Shown one piece after another: positions 54,123-62,272 of a DNA stretch of 64,000 nucleotides; the first letter of the stretch is position 1, and each line of letters starts with the position of its first letter. The notes beneath the pieces were generated by a model. It made no database searches. It was not told where the DNA came from and saw nothing but the letters and a program-made list of their open reading frames with translations. The stretch covers positions 124,001 to 188,000 of the forward strand of contig NZ_QMFB01000006.1 of assembly GCF_003285015.1 (NCBI RefSeq), read 5' to 3'. Position numbers and translations under genes: made by a program. The DNA is from Paenibacillus contaminans. Its GTDB lineage: Bacteria > Bacillota > Bacilli > Paenibacillales > NBRC-103111.

Positions 54123-54245
54123 TCGACCGATCACTCCTTGTTATTCTGGATGTTAGTAGTGCCCAGTAGTGGCGAATACATGCTTATCGGACATCGCCTC
54201 CTTGAGTTAGTCCCGGTATGTTGAATACCTGTTTATAAACAAATA

Positions 54246-54270
54246 AAAACCGACTGATGAAGTCGGTTTT
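54246..54270 (-). terminator. Terminator of the aldose-1-epimerase-like gene
   Basis: A 10-bp stem AAAACCGACT / AGTCGGTTTT with a 5-base loop, followed on the minus strand by TTATTT after the stem T-run. Confidence 0.85.
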
Positions 54271-54274
54271 CGGG

Positions 54275-55141
54275 TTACTTATTCGATCCGCTGAGGATCA
54301 GCGTCGTGTACAGGGATTCGTTGGGCCGAACCCGCGTTACTTCCTCTTGCCGGTTGAATGCATTCGCGCGCGCCATCCAAGGCTCTACGCAGACGAACGG
54401 CTTGCCCGGCACACTCCACAAATAAACATAGGGAAATTCCGAGCCGTATGACATTTGAATGCGGCGTCCGGCGGACGGATCGAGCGCGATCGCATGCCGC
54501 TTCGCGCCGATCAGGACGAACGATTGTGCGGCATCGGTCAAATCGAGGCGGCCGGTAAACGTTTTTTCCGTCTGATCGCCGTAATCGACGTATCGCTCGG
54601 CATCGGTTTCGTAGGCAAGATTTTTGTCGTCTGCCGCAAAATAGGGATGGAAACCGGCATACATCGGCATGTCGCGATCGGATAAATTACGGTATTGCTG
54701 CTCGATGCGAAGCGAGGCATCCTTCAATATGTATGTGAAAGTCAGCTCGAAGGCGAACGGATACGATTCCAGCGTCTCCGGCGTACTTCCGAGTTTTATC
54801 GTGAGGGAAGCTTGTCCTTCTTCATTAATCGCAGCCACTTTCCACGGCATGTTCCTGGCGAAGCCGTGATTTTTCATCCGGTAGACGGAGCCTTCCCACT
54901 CATATCGTTCATTAGGCAGCTGGCCGCAAATCGGGAATAAAATCGGATTCCCGCCGCGAATGTTCGCAGACGGATTATAGAAGGTTTCTTTATCCAAGTA
55001 CATGTATTCGTGTCCGTAAGCTTCATACCCGATGACGATGCCGCCGCGTTCCGGACATATGCGCACTTTGGACGAGGTTGACGGCTCGATCAATTCGTAA
55101 ATCGTGAATGTATCCGAATACGTTTGTACGCGGTAGTTCAT
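54275..55141 (-). CDS. Aldose 1-epimerase family protein
   Basis: 288 residues from ATG 55141, preceded by GAGAGGAGCG. GGIVIGYEAYGHEYMYLD, GGNPILFPICGQLPN, MKNHGFARNMPW (catalytic His region) and GFHPYFAADD are galactose mutarotase/YeaD-type signatures. The catalytic Glu lies near CVEPWMARANAFN. It interconverts the anomers of aldoses or sugar phosphates. Cytoplasmic, monocistronic. Confidence 0.87.
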   Translation of the reverse strand: MNYRVQTYSDTFTIYELIEPSTSSKVRICPERGGIVIGYEAYGHEYMYLDKETFYNPSANIRGGNPILFPICGQLPNERYEWEGSVYRMKNHGFARNMPWKVAAINEEGQASLTIKLGSTPETLESYPFAFELTFTYILKDASLRIEQQYRNLSDRDMPMYAGFHPYFAADDKNLAYETDAERYVDYGDQTEKTFTGRLDLTDAAQSFVLIGAKRHAIALDPSAGRRIQMSYGSEFPYVYLWSVPGKPFVCVEPWMARANAFNRQEEVTRVRPNESLYTTLILSGSNK

Positions 55142-55459
55142 TCTTGACGCTCCTCTCATGCTGTTCTAGTTATTAGGATAGCATAGGTGTACGCGAAATG
55201 TCGCGGTATTTGCCGCATATTGACAGAAATTGAAAAAAGCCGGGCCCGGATCGATCGGGAACGGCTTGTCTAATTATTGGTTATTGATTGTTCATACAGG
55301 ATTTGTTATAATTTCGGATAGCAACTAAAATGCAAGAAATAATTAAATTTCAATATCCCACTATATAATACCATATTAAAGGCGCGTTGTCAACCTGCAA
55401 AAGGCTTTCCAGCCGCGCGCAACAGAGATTCAGATTCGTTAGTATGGAGGAGGGGCTGG
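55142..55459. other. Intergenic region with tandem promoters for the RpoD-like gene
   Basis: AT-rich non-coding DNA containing the 55284-55312 promoter and a second TATAAT at 55364-55369 with a weak -35. The ribosome site GGAGGAGG precedes ATG 55460. Confidence 0.6.
55284..55312 (+). promoter_or_regulatory. Promoter of the RpoD-like sigma gene
   Basis: TTGATT (55284-55289), exactly 17 bases, TATAAT (55307-55312), about 140 bases before the start codon. Confidence 0.65.
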
Positions 55460-56446
55460 ATGAATACCAATGATCAGCGAAATGATTCAGGACCGGAGAA
55501 AGCGTTCGACCAAGTAAATGATCGACTTTCCGGACCAGGCTTTGAGGGTGCGGCGCCTGCCGATGCCTCTCATGATGAATTTCAAATCGGGGATGATTTC
55601 ACATTGCCTCCCGGCATAAAAATCGACGATCCCGTCCGGATGTATTTGAAGGAGATCGGACGAGTCCCCCTTTTATCCGCCGAAGGGGAAGTCGGTTTGG
55701 CGATCAGAATCGGACAGGGCGACGAAGAAGCTAAGCGCCGACTGGCCGAAGCGAATTTGCGTCTGGTAGTTAGCATTGCCAGGCGGTACGTAGGACGCGG
55801 CATGCTCTTCCTTGATTTGATTCAGGAAGGGAATATGGGCTTGATGAAAGCGGTCGAGAAGTTCGACCACTCCAAAGGATTCAAATTCAGCACGTACGCC
55901 ACGTGGTGGGTACGACAGGCGATTACGCGGGCTATTGCCGACCAAGCCAGGACGATTCGCATCCCGGTCCATATGGTCGAGACGATCAATAAGCTCGTCC
56001 GGATCACCAGGCAGCTTGTGCAAGAAATCGGACGGGAGCCTACGCCGGAAGAAATTGCGAAAGAAATGGACATGACCGTCGATAAAGTTCGCGAAATTAT
56101 GAAAATCGCCCAGGAGCCTGTCTCGCTCGAAACGCCGATCGGGGAGGAGAACGACTCGAATTTAGGCGATTTCATCGAAGACCACGATGCGCCCGCACCG
56201 GCTGACGCAGCGGCTTTCGAGCTGCTGAAGGAACAGCTGGAGGATGTTCTCGATACGCTGACGGAGCGCGAAGAGAACGTGCTGAGGCTGCGGTTCGGAC
56301 TTGACGACGGCCGCACCCGGACGCTCGAAGAGGTCGGACAAGTATTCGGCGTTACGCGCGAACGCATTCGTCAAATCGAAGCGAAGGCGCTGCGCAAGCT
56401 GAGACATCCCAGCCGGAGCAAACGGCTTAAGGACTTTTTGGAATAA
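55460..56446 (+). CDS. RpoD-like sigma-70 factor lacking region 1.1 (group 2)
   Basis: 328 residues. Regions 1.2 to 4.2 are intact: [72 protein letters not shown], and region 4.2 with [20 protein letters not shown]. The recognition residues are SigA-like, so it should read -35/-10 promoters close to consensus. The primary SigA of Bacillales has about 370 residues with region 1.1 and lies next to dnaG; here region 1.1 is replaced by a short acidic/polar N-terminus and dnaG is absent. It is therefore likely a paralogue used under certain conditions. Confidence 0.9.
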   Translation: MNTNDQRNDSGPEKAFDQVNDRLSGPGFEGAAPADASHDEFQIGDDFTLPPGIKIDDPVRMYLKEIGRVPLLSAEGEVGLAIRIGQGDEEAKRRLAEANLRLVVSIARRYVGRGMLFLDLIQEGNMGLMKAVEKFDHSKGFKFSTYATWWVRQAITRAIADQARTIRIPVHMVETINKLVRITRQLVQEIGREPTPEEIAKEMDMTVDKVREIMKIAQEPVSLETPIGEENDSNLGDFIEDHDAPAPADAAAFELLKEQLEDVLDTLTEREENVLRLRFGLDDGRTRTLEEVGQVFGVTRERIRQIEAKALRKLRHPSRSKRLKDFLE

Positions 56447-56594
56447 TCCGGCTCGTACACGATGCGCCGTTTCATCATGCATTCGGAGCAAGCGGTCCTC
56501 GGGAAGCGTTAGCTTAAGGGGATCGCGATTACCTGGAAATGGAATCATTAGCGAAGGATATACGTGTTGACATATGAAAAAGGACGGTGGGAGC

Positions 56595-56825
56595 ATGGAG
56601 GCCGGTTTTCTTATTCGATGCCTGAAATGCGGCGAGCAGCTCAAGGTCTCGCCCGGCAAGCGCCAATATCGCAGCGAACGTATCGTTTTCGGGACGGACA
56701 ATTACGGAGCGGATCAAATATCCTGCGAATGCGGAAATGCTCTGGACGAGTACAGTAAATACGAGGGCGGAGACAGTGAGCCGGAGGGTGAATTTACCGT
56801 CGAATGGCGGGATATTTCCAAGTAA
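56595..56825 (+). CDS. Small zinc-ribbon-like protein
   Basis: 76 residues from ATG 56595 (GGTGGGAG upstream; ATG 56574 lacks one). IRCLKCGEQLKV and ISCECGNAL give a CxxC...CxC metal site typical of short zinc ribbons. The acidic tail ends EFTVEWRDISK. It follows the sigma gene by 149 bases in the same direction and may share its transcript, which ends at the hairpin at 56955. Function unknown. Confidence 0.65.
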   Translation: MEAGFLIRCLKCGEQLKVSPGKRQYRSERIVFGTDNYGADQISCECGNALDEYSKYEGGDSEPEGEFTVEWRDISK

Positions 56826-56828
56826 GCC

Positions 56829-56924
56829 GAAGTATATTTCAACGGTAAACGCGCGAGTCCCGGATTATGCTTACGAAGTCGCTTTCTTCGAAAGCGGTTA
56901 GGACGGCGAAGCTTTTTATCCTTG
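56829..56924 (+). repeat. Short foldable element, copy 3 (extended internal hairpin)
   Basis: GAAGTATATTTC, CGGTAAACGCGC, then an enlarged middle containing CGCTTTC/GAAAGCG, then GGACGGCGAAGC and TTTATCCTTG. The flanks match the other copies while the internal stem differs in length, as expected for a structured RNA with a variable hairpin. Confidence 0.65.
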
Positions 56925-56954
56925 CAGCAAACACTTGCATACGGCTTTATAAGA

Positions 56955-56989
56955 AACAGTCGGATCGCGTGACGATTCGGCTGTTTTTT
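56955..56989 (+). terminator. Terminator downstream of the sigma/zinc-ribbon pair
   Basis: 13 pairs (AACAGTCGGATCG with CGATTCGGCTGTT, two G-U) around a 5-base loop, followed by TTTT. Confidence 0.8.
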
Positions 56990-57000
56990 GTGTGCATGCG

Positions 57001-57078
57001 GAAGTAAATTCTCCGACGGTTGTTCGATTCCGGTAAACACGCCAGTCCTTAAAAGGACGGCAAAGCCGTTCATCCTTG
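57001..57078 (+). repeat. Short foldable element, copy 4
   Basis: GAAGTAAATTCTCCG, TTGTTCGATT, GGTAAACACGCC, a GTCCTTAAAAGGAC hairpin, GGCAAAGCCGTTC and ATCCTTGCG. It matches copy 2 (41902) along its whole length and lies directly before long-repeat copy B. Confidence 0.7.
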
Positions 57079-57107
57079 CGCTGCTAATTAGGCTCCTCGA
57101 TATACTG

Positions 57108-57453
57108 GAGTCCGAAACAGCCCGCTTGGAGCAAGGAATCGAGGTTCGCCAAACGCTGGAGTCCGATTTTGCCGGCTTGGAGAACGGATTCATCAGTGTA
57201 CCGAGCAAAATAGCTGCTGCAAGTAGGCGTTTTCGGACTACAGGCGGGGAAAGGAAGCCGTATTCGATTCCAAGTGGGCGTTTTCGGACTACAGGCGGGG
57301 AAAGGATGCCGTAGTCAACTCCAAGTAGGCGTTTTCGAACTATAGGCAGGGAAAGGAAGCCGCATTCGATTCCAAGTGGGCGAAATCGGACTGCAGTGCA
57401 TGCAAGCGACGAGCGAGGATGGGCAAGCGCGTAGGAATACCGGTTGGAGGACC
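57108..57453 (+). repeat. Long dispersed repeat, copy B (three 51-bp units)
   Basis: Matches copy A (5411-5653) at both ends. Internally it has three tandem 51-bp units at 57223-57273, 57274-57324 and 57325-57375, each starting GTRGGCGTTTTCGRACTA, plus a partial fourth; copy A has one. The length difference of about 103 bases equals two units. Confidence 0.85.
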
Positions 57454-57746
57454 GGTAAAAGTCAAAGATATGACAGAAAGCACCGAAGGCGAACAAGAGG
57501 TAATGGGTATGGAGGCCGGCAGGAAAAAACGGTTTCAGTCAAACTATACCGTGTCCCTTCGTACGAACCTGCTTATACTGAAATGGCAAGCAGAAACGAA
57601 TCGGAAGGAATGATGTTATATGTCCATTGCAGTCATGGCGAGCACCCGAAATTTTGCGTTTACAGGTGTCCTCGAATAACGGATCGGACAGAGGATTCCT
57701 GTAAAGCATCGCGTTTTGCAGATTGATTTTACAGGAGGATCCGAGC

Positions 57747-58805
57747 ATGAATATGGAAGCTTTGGGCTGGACTCCCGAATGGGAAGAAGCCTTTCGGCCC
57801 TATCGCGAAAAAGGATATGTACCGGGCCGCGCAGCGTTAGAACACAAACATATGTATCGTGTATATACGGAGCACGGCGATTTTCTGGCCGAGGTTTCCG
57901 GCAAAATGAGGCATACGGCGATCGGCCGGGCCGATTATCCCGCTATCGGCGATTGGCTCGCTTTATCGCTGCGTCAAGACGAGGGGCGTGCGACGATTCA
58001 CGACGTACTGCCGCGCTTCAGCAAATTTTCGCGCAAAGTGGCGGGCTCGGTTATTGACGAGCAGATCGTAGCGGCGAATGTCGATACGGTGTTTATCGTG
58101 AACGCGTTGAATCAGGATTTCAACCTGCGGCGGATGGAACGGTATTTGACGCTGGCATGGGAGAGCGGCGCCAATCCGGTCATCGTGCTCAGCAAAGCGG
58201 ATTTATGTCCGGATGTGGCGGCGGCCGTCGCCGAAGCGGAAGCCGTCGCTATGGGCGTGCCGATACATGCGGTAAGCCATCTGCACGGCATAGAAGCGTT
58301 ATTGCCATACGCAGGAAAAGGCCGGACCGTTGCGCTGATCGGTTCGTCGGGAGTCGGCAAATCGACGCTGATCAACCGGCTTTATGGCCGCGATATTCAG
58401 CTGACGGGCGATATCCGCGAAGGGGACGATCGCGGCAAGCATACGACAACGCACAGGGAGCTTGTGGCTCTGCCGGACGGAGGAATGCTGATCGATACGC
58501 CCGGCATGCGGGAGCTGCAGCTTTGGGATGCGGAGGAAGGCATGAGCGCATCGTTCAAAGACATCGAGGAGCTTGCGGCGCAATGCTTCTATGATGATTG
58601 CCGGCATGATAAAGAGCCGGATTGCGCCGTTAAGCAGGCGCTTCGGGACGGCGTGCTGAACCGCAGCCGGTACGACAATTACGTCAAGCTGCAGCGCGAG
58701 CTAGCTTATTTGGCCCGCAAGGAAAACAAAGCTTTGCAGGCGGCGGAGAAAAGCAAATGGAAAAAGCGCAATCAGGCTGCCAAACAGCAGCGCGAACGAA
58801 TATGA
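57747..58805 (+). CDS. rsgA: Ribosome small-subunit-dependent GTPase A
   Basis: 352 residues from ATG 57747, preceded by ACAGGAGGATCC. An N-terminal OB-like domain is followed by a circularly permuted GTPase: G4 VIVLSKADLC, then G1 GSSGVGKSTLINRL, G2 region GKHTTTHRELV, G3 DTPGMREL. The C-terminal zinc-binding part has CFYDDCRHDKEPDC. It assists late assembly of the 30S subunit by GTP-driven release of factors. The neighbours are not the usual prkC-rpe genes, so this may be a second copy (YloQ paralogue). Confidence 0.9.
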   Translation: MNMEALGWTPEWEEAFRPYREKGYVPGRAALEHKHMYRVYTEHGDFLAEVSGKMRHTAIGRADYPAIGDWLALSLRQDEGRATIHDVLPRFSKFSRKVAGSVIDEQIVAANVDTVFIVNALNQDFNLRRMERYLTLAWESGANPVIVLSKADLCPDVAAAVAEAEAVAMGVPIHAVSHLHGIEALLPYAGKGRTVALIGSSGVGKSTLINRLYGRDIQLTGDIREGDDRGKHTTTHRELVALPDGGMLIDTPGMRELQLWDAEEGMSASFKDIEELAAQCFYDDCRHDKEPDCAVKQALRDGVLNRSRYDNYVKLQRELAYLARKENKALQAAEKSKWKKRNQAAKQQRERI

Positions 58806-59137
58806 CGCTGTCGTTCCGATTGGCCGAAAAATGATGGGCAAACGAAATAGATAGCATGACGTATAAAAGCTGCAGCCGATCCCGCTAAGGGCGAGCTGCG
58901 GCTTTTTTGCATAAAGGTTAAGATTACCCTATATCCCTAACTCATAACTCGATGAGCCGACCATTCGAAACCTCAAACGCAGCGGCATTTACCGCTATTT
59001 GTACATGGCTAAAGTCATAAAGTCACAAAATGCAGTCATAGGCAATAATGTGACCGACGAGCTCTTGCGATCGTTGTATAATGATTTAGATCGGATAAGA
59101 TCGGTACTAACCGAGACGGGAACAGGAGCGGCTGTAT
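58806..59137. other. Intergenic region after rsgA
   Basis: Contains the rsgA terminator (58865-58906). No gene is seen in the rest. The following gene is preceded by GGGAACAGGAGCGG. Confidence 0.6.
58865..58906 (+). terminator. Terminator of rsgA
   Basis: AAAAGCTGCAGC pairs with GCTGCGGCTTTT (one G-U) around an 18-base loop, with a TTTTTT end. Confidence 0.75.
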
Positions 59138-59410
59138 ATGCTTATAGGATTGTACATTTATCTCGTAGTCATTAATATCGTCGGCTTTGCCTTCATGAGA
59201 TACGATAAAGCGCAAGCAGGACGCCGGCGCAGAAGAGTTCCCGAAAAACGTCTCTTCACGATCGCTGCCGTGGGCGGCGCATTGGGGAGCATGCTCGGTA
59301 TGCGCGTGTTCCATCACAAGACGAAACATCGGACATTCGTAATCGGCATGCCTGCGCTTCTCATTTTGAATGCGGTTTGCATTTATGTGATTTATAAGCT
59401 TGCCGCTTGA
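59138..59410 (+). CDS. DUF1294 family membrane protein
   Basis: 90 residues. Two membrane segments (LIGLYIYLVVINIVGFAFM and FVIGMPALLILNAVCIYVIY) flank the family core MRYDKAQAGRRRRRVPEKRL and AAVGGALGSMLGMRVFHHKT. Function unknown; the family is common across bacteria, sometimes fused to cold-shock domains. Single gene. Confidence 0.85.
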   Translation: MLIGLYIYLVVINIVGFAFMRYDKAQAGRRRRRVPEKRLFTIAAVGGALGSMLGMRVFHHKTKHRTFVIGMPALLILNAVCIYVIYKLAA

Positions 59411-59609
59411 TTTACATTCACCGACCTAGCGTCTAATCCCGGTCTGACGCCGCATGCTGCGGAATAAAAAACATATTCTTGAAACCTATTGCCGGTTGTT
59501 TTCGTATTAATTGTCACAGAGTTGTAAAATTATTTTCATGTTCCACTAATGTTTGCTCGTTATGATAAGACAAATAGAGACATTTTATTTTCGGGATGGA
59601 GGAAACGTC

Positions 59610-59846
59610 ATGCAAACGATCATCAGCTTCCGTAACAAAAAAATTCCTGTCTACTATACTTCAACCGACCGTAAAAAGAAGACGGACGTATCCTATCTGC
59701 TCCGATTATTGGAAAACAAGTTCGAGAACGGGAAACGAGCGGTAAAAGCTTGCATCGATTCGCTGATCAGCATCGAAATCATCGGCTGCGAAGCCATTTT
59801 GCATACTAGACGGGAAGAAGATACGCTCGCGTTATCCCTGTATTAA
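59610..59846 (+). CDS. Conserved-looking small soluble protein, unknown
   Basis: 78 residues from ATG 59610, preceded by ATGGAGGAAACG. Mixed charged protein (MQTIISFRNKKIPVYYT, then DVSYLLRLLENKFENGKRAV) without membrane segments or metal motifs. It has a good ribosome site and its own strong terminator, so it is a real gene; I do not recognise it. Confidence 0.6.
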   Translation: MQTIISFRNKKIPVYYTSTDRKKKTDVSYLLRLLENKFENGKRAVKACIDSLISIEIIGCEAILHTRREEDTLALSLY

Positions 59847-59856
59847 AATCGACACC

Positions 59857-59888
59857 AAAAAGACGGCAGCCTCGGCTGCCGTCTTTTT
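59857..59888 (+). terminator. Terminator after the 78-residue protein gene
   Basis: A perfect 15-bp stem (AAAAAGACGGCAGCC / GGCTGCCGTCTTTTT) with a 2-3 base loop; works on both strands. Confidence 0.9.
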
Positions 59889-59976
59889 GCCGTTTGAGGA
59901 CCCTTTATCCTATTGCGGAACATGGCTGCTTTTGACGGAGTCGGGGGATAACGGCCGTCCCTTGCGACTATTAAAA

Positions 59977-60228
59977 TTAACGCCAGTCCATACCGCTTGA
60001 TTCGAGCAAATGTCCGAAGTCGTTATCGAGCCGTTTCTGCTCGGCTTTACGGGCATCTTCCGCTTGCTTCCGTTTTTCCTCCGCCCGGTTATGCTCCTCG
60101 GCTTTCAAGGCATCGGCTTGCGCTTTCAGCTTTTCCAGCACGTCGGGGCGGAGCATATCTTTCAATGTAGCCGGTTTATCTTCCGCAGGCTGAGCTTGCC
60201 GTGGGATATGCTTCTGTTTTTTGGCCAA
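59977..60228 (-). CDS. YqkE family protein (DUF3886)
   Basis: 83 residues from TTG 60228 (MAKKQKHIPRQAQ...), with AAGAGGTGATC upstream; the longer frame to 60324 has no ribosome site. The core is ATLKDMLRPDVLEKLKAQAD followed by a highly charged coiled-coil-like stretch (RAEEKRKQAEDARKAEQKR) and SFGHLL-type end (FGHLLESSGMDWR). Typical of the small Bacillales YqkE proteins; function unknown. Confidence 0.8.
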   Translation of the reverse strand: MAKKQKHIPRQAQPAEDKPATLKDMLRPDVLEKLKAQADALKAEEHNRAEEKRKQAEDARKAEQKRLDNDFGHLLESSGMDWR

Positions 60229-60481
60229 AACGATCACCTCTTTGTATATTCTACTCAGTATAACAGGTATCGGAGAGCGGTTCCATCGTTCGGACGCCGA
60301 TTCGTCGACTGTTTCAACAGGCATCGCGAAATCGGCAAAGACCGCCTGCTTCTCTAAGGAAGGGCGGTCGGTTATTAATGGATGCGAGAGCGGCTTCGGA
60401 CCAGCGGTAAACGCCGGTTCACAAACCGCATGTAGTAAAAGGCAGCATAGCCTCTTACATAGCAGTCAGGAAAATAGGAGA

Positions 60482-61048
60482 TTAGGCGTTCTTCAGCAGC
60501 TTCAGGAATTCCCGCATAAATCCGGGCAGATCGGGCCAGGCATGACCGGAAACGATATTGCCGTCTACGCAAAGCGTATCCTTCGCATATTCCGCTCCGA
60601 GGCCTTCCACGTCAGGTCGGCAGGCCGTATAGGCGGTCATCGTTCGACCTTCGAAGTAAGCGTTGTTGCGTAGGGCGCCGAATACGAGCACCGCGTGGCA
60701 GATGGCGCCGACGGGTTTGTTATTGTCCAGAAAGCCGCTTACGATCCGCGGAATGTTTTCGTCCAGCCGAATATACTCGGGCGCACGGCCTCCCGGGATG
60801 ATCAAGCCGTCATACTCGGAGGGATCCACTTCGACAAAGGAGAGGTGGGATGCGAGCTGGTAGCCGGGTTTTTCCGTATAGGTGTCCCAACCTTCGAAAT
60901 CGTGAACGACGGTACGGAGCGTTTTTTGACTGGGAGAAGCGATTACGGCCTCATAACCTTCCTCCAAAATGCGGTAATAGGGATAATAAACCTCAAGCGA
61001 CTCGGCGGCATCTCCGGTAATGATGAGTATTTTTTTGGACAACTTCAT
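60482..61048 (-). CDS. DJ-1/PfpI family protein
   Basis: 188 residues from ATG 61048 with GAGGAG just upstream (GTG 61051 also possible). LILITGDAAESLEVYYPYY-type start, then GLIIPGGRAPEYIR and the nucleophile elbow VGAICHAVLVFGAL with its Cys. C-terminal SGHAWPDLPGFMREF. The family includes glyoxalase/deglycase-like and stress proteins. Substrate unknown. Confidence 0.86.
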   Translation of the reverse strand: MKLSKKILIITGDAAESLEVYYPYYRILEEGYEAVIASPSQKTLRTVVHDFEGWDTYTEKPGYQLASHLSFVEVDPSEYDGLIIPGGRAPEYIRLDENIPRIVSGFLDNNKPVGAICHAVLVFGALRNNAYFEGRTMTAYTACRPDVEGLGAEYAKDTLCVDGNIVSGHAWPDLPGFMREFLKLLKNA

Positions 61049-61257
61049 CACGCTCCTCGGACATATTGGGTTCCTTTTCTATTGTCTGCCAAGGCGGATA
61101 AGCTGTAAAGAGTGAAAAATGTTAAGTTTTGTCGAAGACAAGAACGGTCGCCGCTTGTTTGAAGGAAGCGTTCGACGAATGGAAATGGAGGTGCAGACGC
61201 TCTCGGCGATACTGGAGCAAAGCTCTCCACCGTTTATAAGAAAGCGTTTTGAAGCGA

Positions 61258-62148
61258 TCAAGGCTCCTCCGCGGCCGTTTGAAAATGCGAGACAAGCTCG
61301 GCGATGAACGTATTGATGACGGCGTAGCGAAACATTTCTTTCGGATAGACGACGCCCACAGTCTTGTGAGGGACCGGCTCGACGATCGGGATTTTGCGGA
61401 TTGAGGGATCCTCGACGTGGGCGACATAGGATCCGGGTAAAATAGCTCCGCCTATATGGCGCGCGGCCATTTGCAGCAGCGAGTCGAGCGTCGACAGCTC
61501 CATAATCGGCTTCGGGACGAAGCCGGCGTCGATGCAGTATTGATCGAACATTTGCCTGACAAGAAACTTGCTTTGCAGAAGGACAAGATCGATGTGACGC
61601 AGCTCGTCCAGCTTGACGAATGCCGCATCTGCCAGCTTATGGGCGCTTGAAACGACAAGCAGCAGCCGTTCGTCGAATAAAGGAATGCTGTCCATCTGCT
61701 CGTCATCAAGAGGAAGAAACACGACGCCTATATCCAGCCGGTTCGATAAAAGGCCGTCCATCGTTTCATCCGTAGCAAGCTCGGTGACCGATAGCTCGAT
61801 GTCGGGATATTGGGAGTGAAACGCCATCAAGGCCGAAGTCAATAAATGATTGCCCGAGCAGCCGATTCGAAGTCTTCCCCTGCGCACCCCTCTGAGCTCG
61901 TCGATTGCCGTTTGCGCTTGCTCAAGCTCATGGAATGCCCGAATACAATGTTTTTGTAAAATTTCGCCGGCCTCCGTCAAATATGTTTTTTTGCCGATGC
62001 GCCGGAACAAGGACGTGCCCAAACGCTTCTCGAGCAGACGGATTTGATGGCTGAGCGTAGGCTGACTGATGCCCAGTTTCTCCGCCGCCCTTGTGAAATG
62101 CAATTCTTCGCATACCGCCAAAAAATAAGCCAAAAGCCTGAATTCCAT
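61258..62148 (-). CDS. LysR-family transcriptional regulator
   Basis: 296 residues from ATG 62148, 8 bases after GGAG. The N-terminal HTH is FLAVCEELHFTRAAEKLGIS QPTLSHQIRLLE, followed by a periplasmic-binding-like sensor domain (LRIGCSGNHLLTSALMAF, LDIGVVFLPLDDEQM). CynR/AlsR-like by the first half. Divergent from ilvE with about 125 bases between, so it may control branched-chain amino acid aminotransferase expression as well as itself. Confidence 0.88.
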   Translation of the reverse strand: MEFRLLAYFLAVCEELHFTRAAEKLGISQPTLSHQIRLLEKRLGTSLFRRIGKKTYLTEAGEILQKHCIRAFHELEQAQTAIDELRGVRRGRLRIGCSGNHLLTSALMAFHSQYPDIELSVTELATDETMDGLLSNRLDIGVVFLPLDDEQMDSIPLFDERLLLVVSSAHKLADAAFVKLDELRHIDLVLLQSKFLVRQMFDQYCIDAGFVPKPIMELSTLDSLLQMAARHIGGAILPGSYVAHVEDPSIRKIPIVEPVPHKTVGVVYPKEMFRYAVINTFIAELVSHFQTAAEEP

Positions 62149-62272
62149 ACGATCACTCCGATCATAGATGCTATCTATCATCGTAATCGATAATTAGGAA
62201 TTGTTCAATCATTCACGCTTCGATATAGTCAGAATATTAAGTTATTCCAACGAACCAGGGAGCGAGTACAGG

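Larger units (their letters stand above)
56826..57746. other. Repeat-rich intergenic region
   Basis: Holds two short foldable elements (56829, 57001), a terminator (56955) and the long dispersed repeat copy B (57108-57453). The remaining 57454-57730 shows no gene with a ribosome site; AGGAGG before ATG 57747 belongs to rsgA. A 260-codon open frame on the minus strand runs through the repeats and is judged non-coding. Confidence 0.7.

Noticed and set aside
57223..57375. Possible CRISPR array of 51-base units
   Set aside because: The whole unit is repeated without unique spacers, so this is a simple tandem repeat.
56714..57496. A 260-codon open frame on the minus strand with a repeated 17-residue motif
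   Set aside because: It runs through the repeat elements and overlaps the zinc-ribbon gene on the other strand. It has no ribosome site, and its repeats simply mirror the 51-bp DNA units (51 = 3 x 17).
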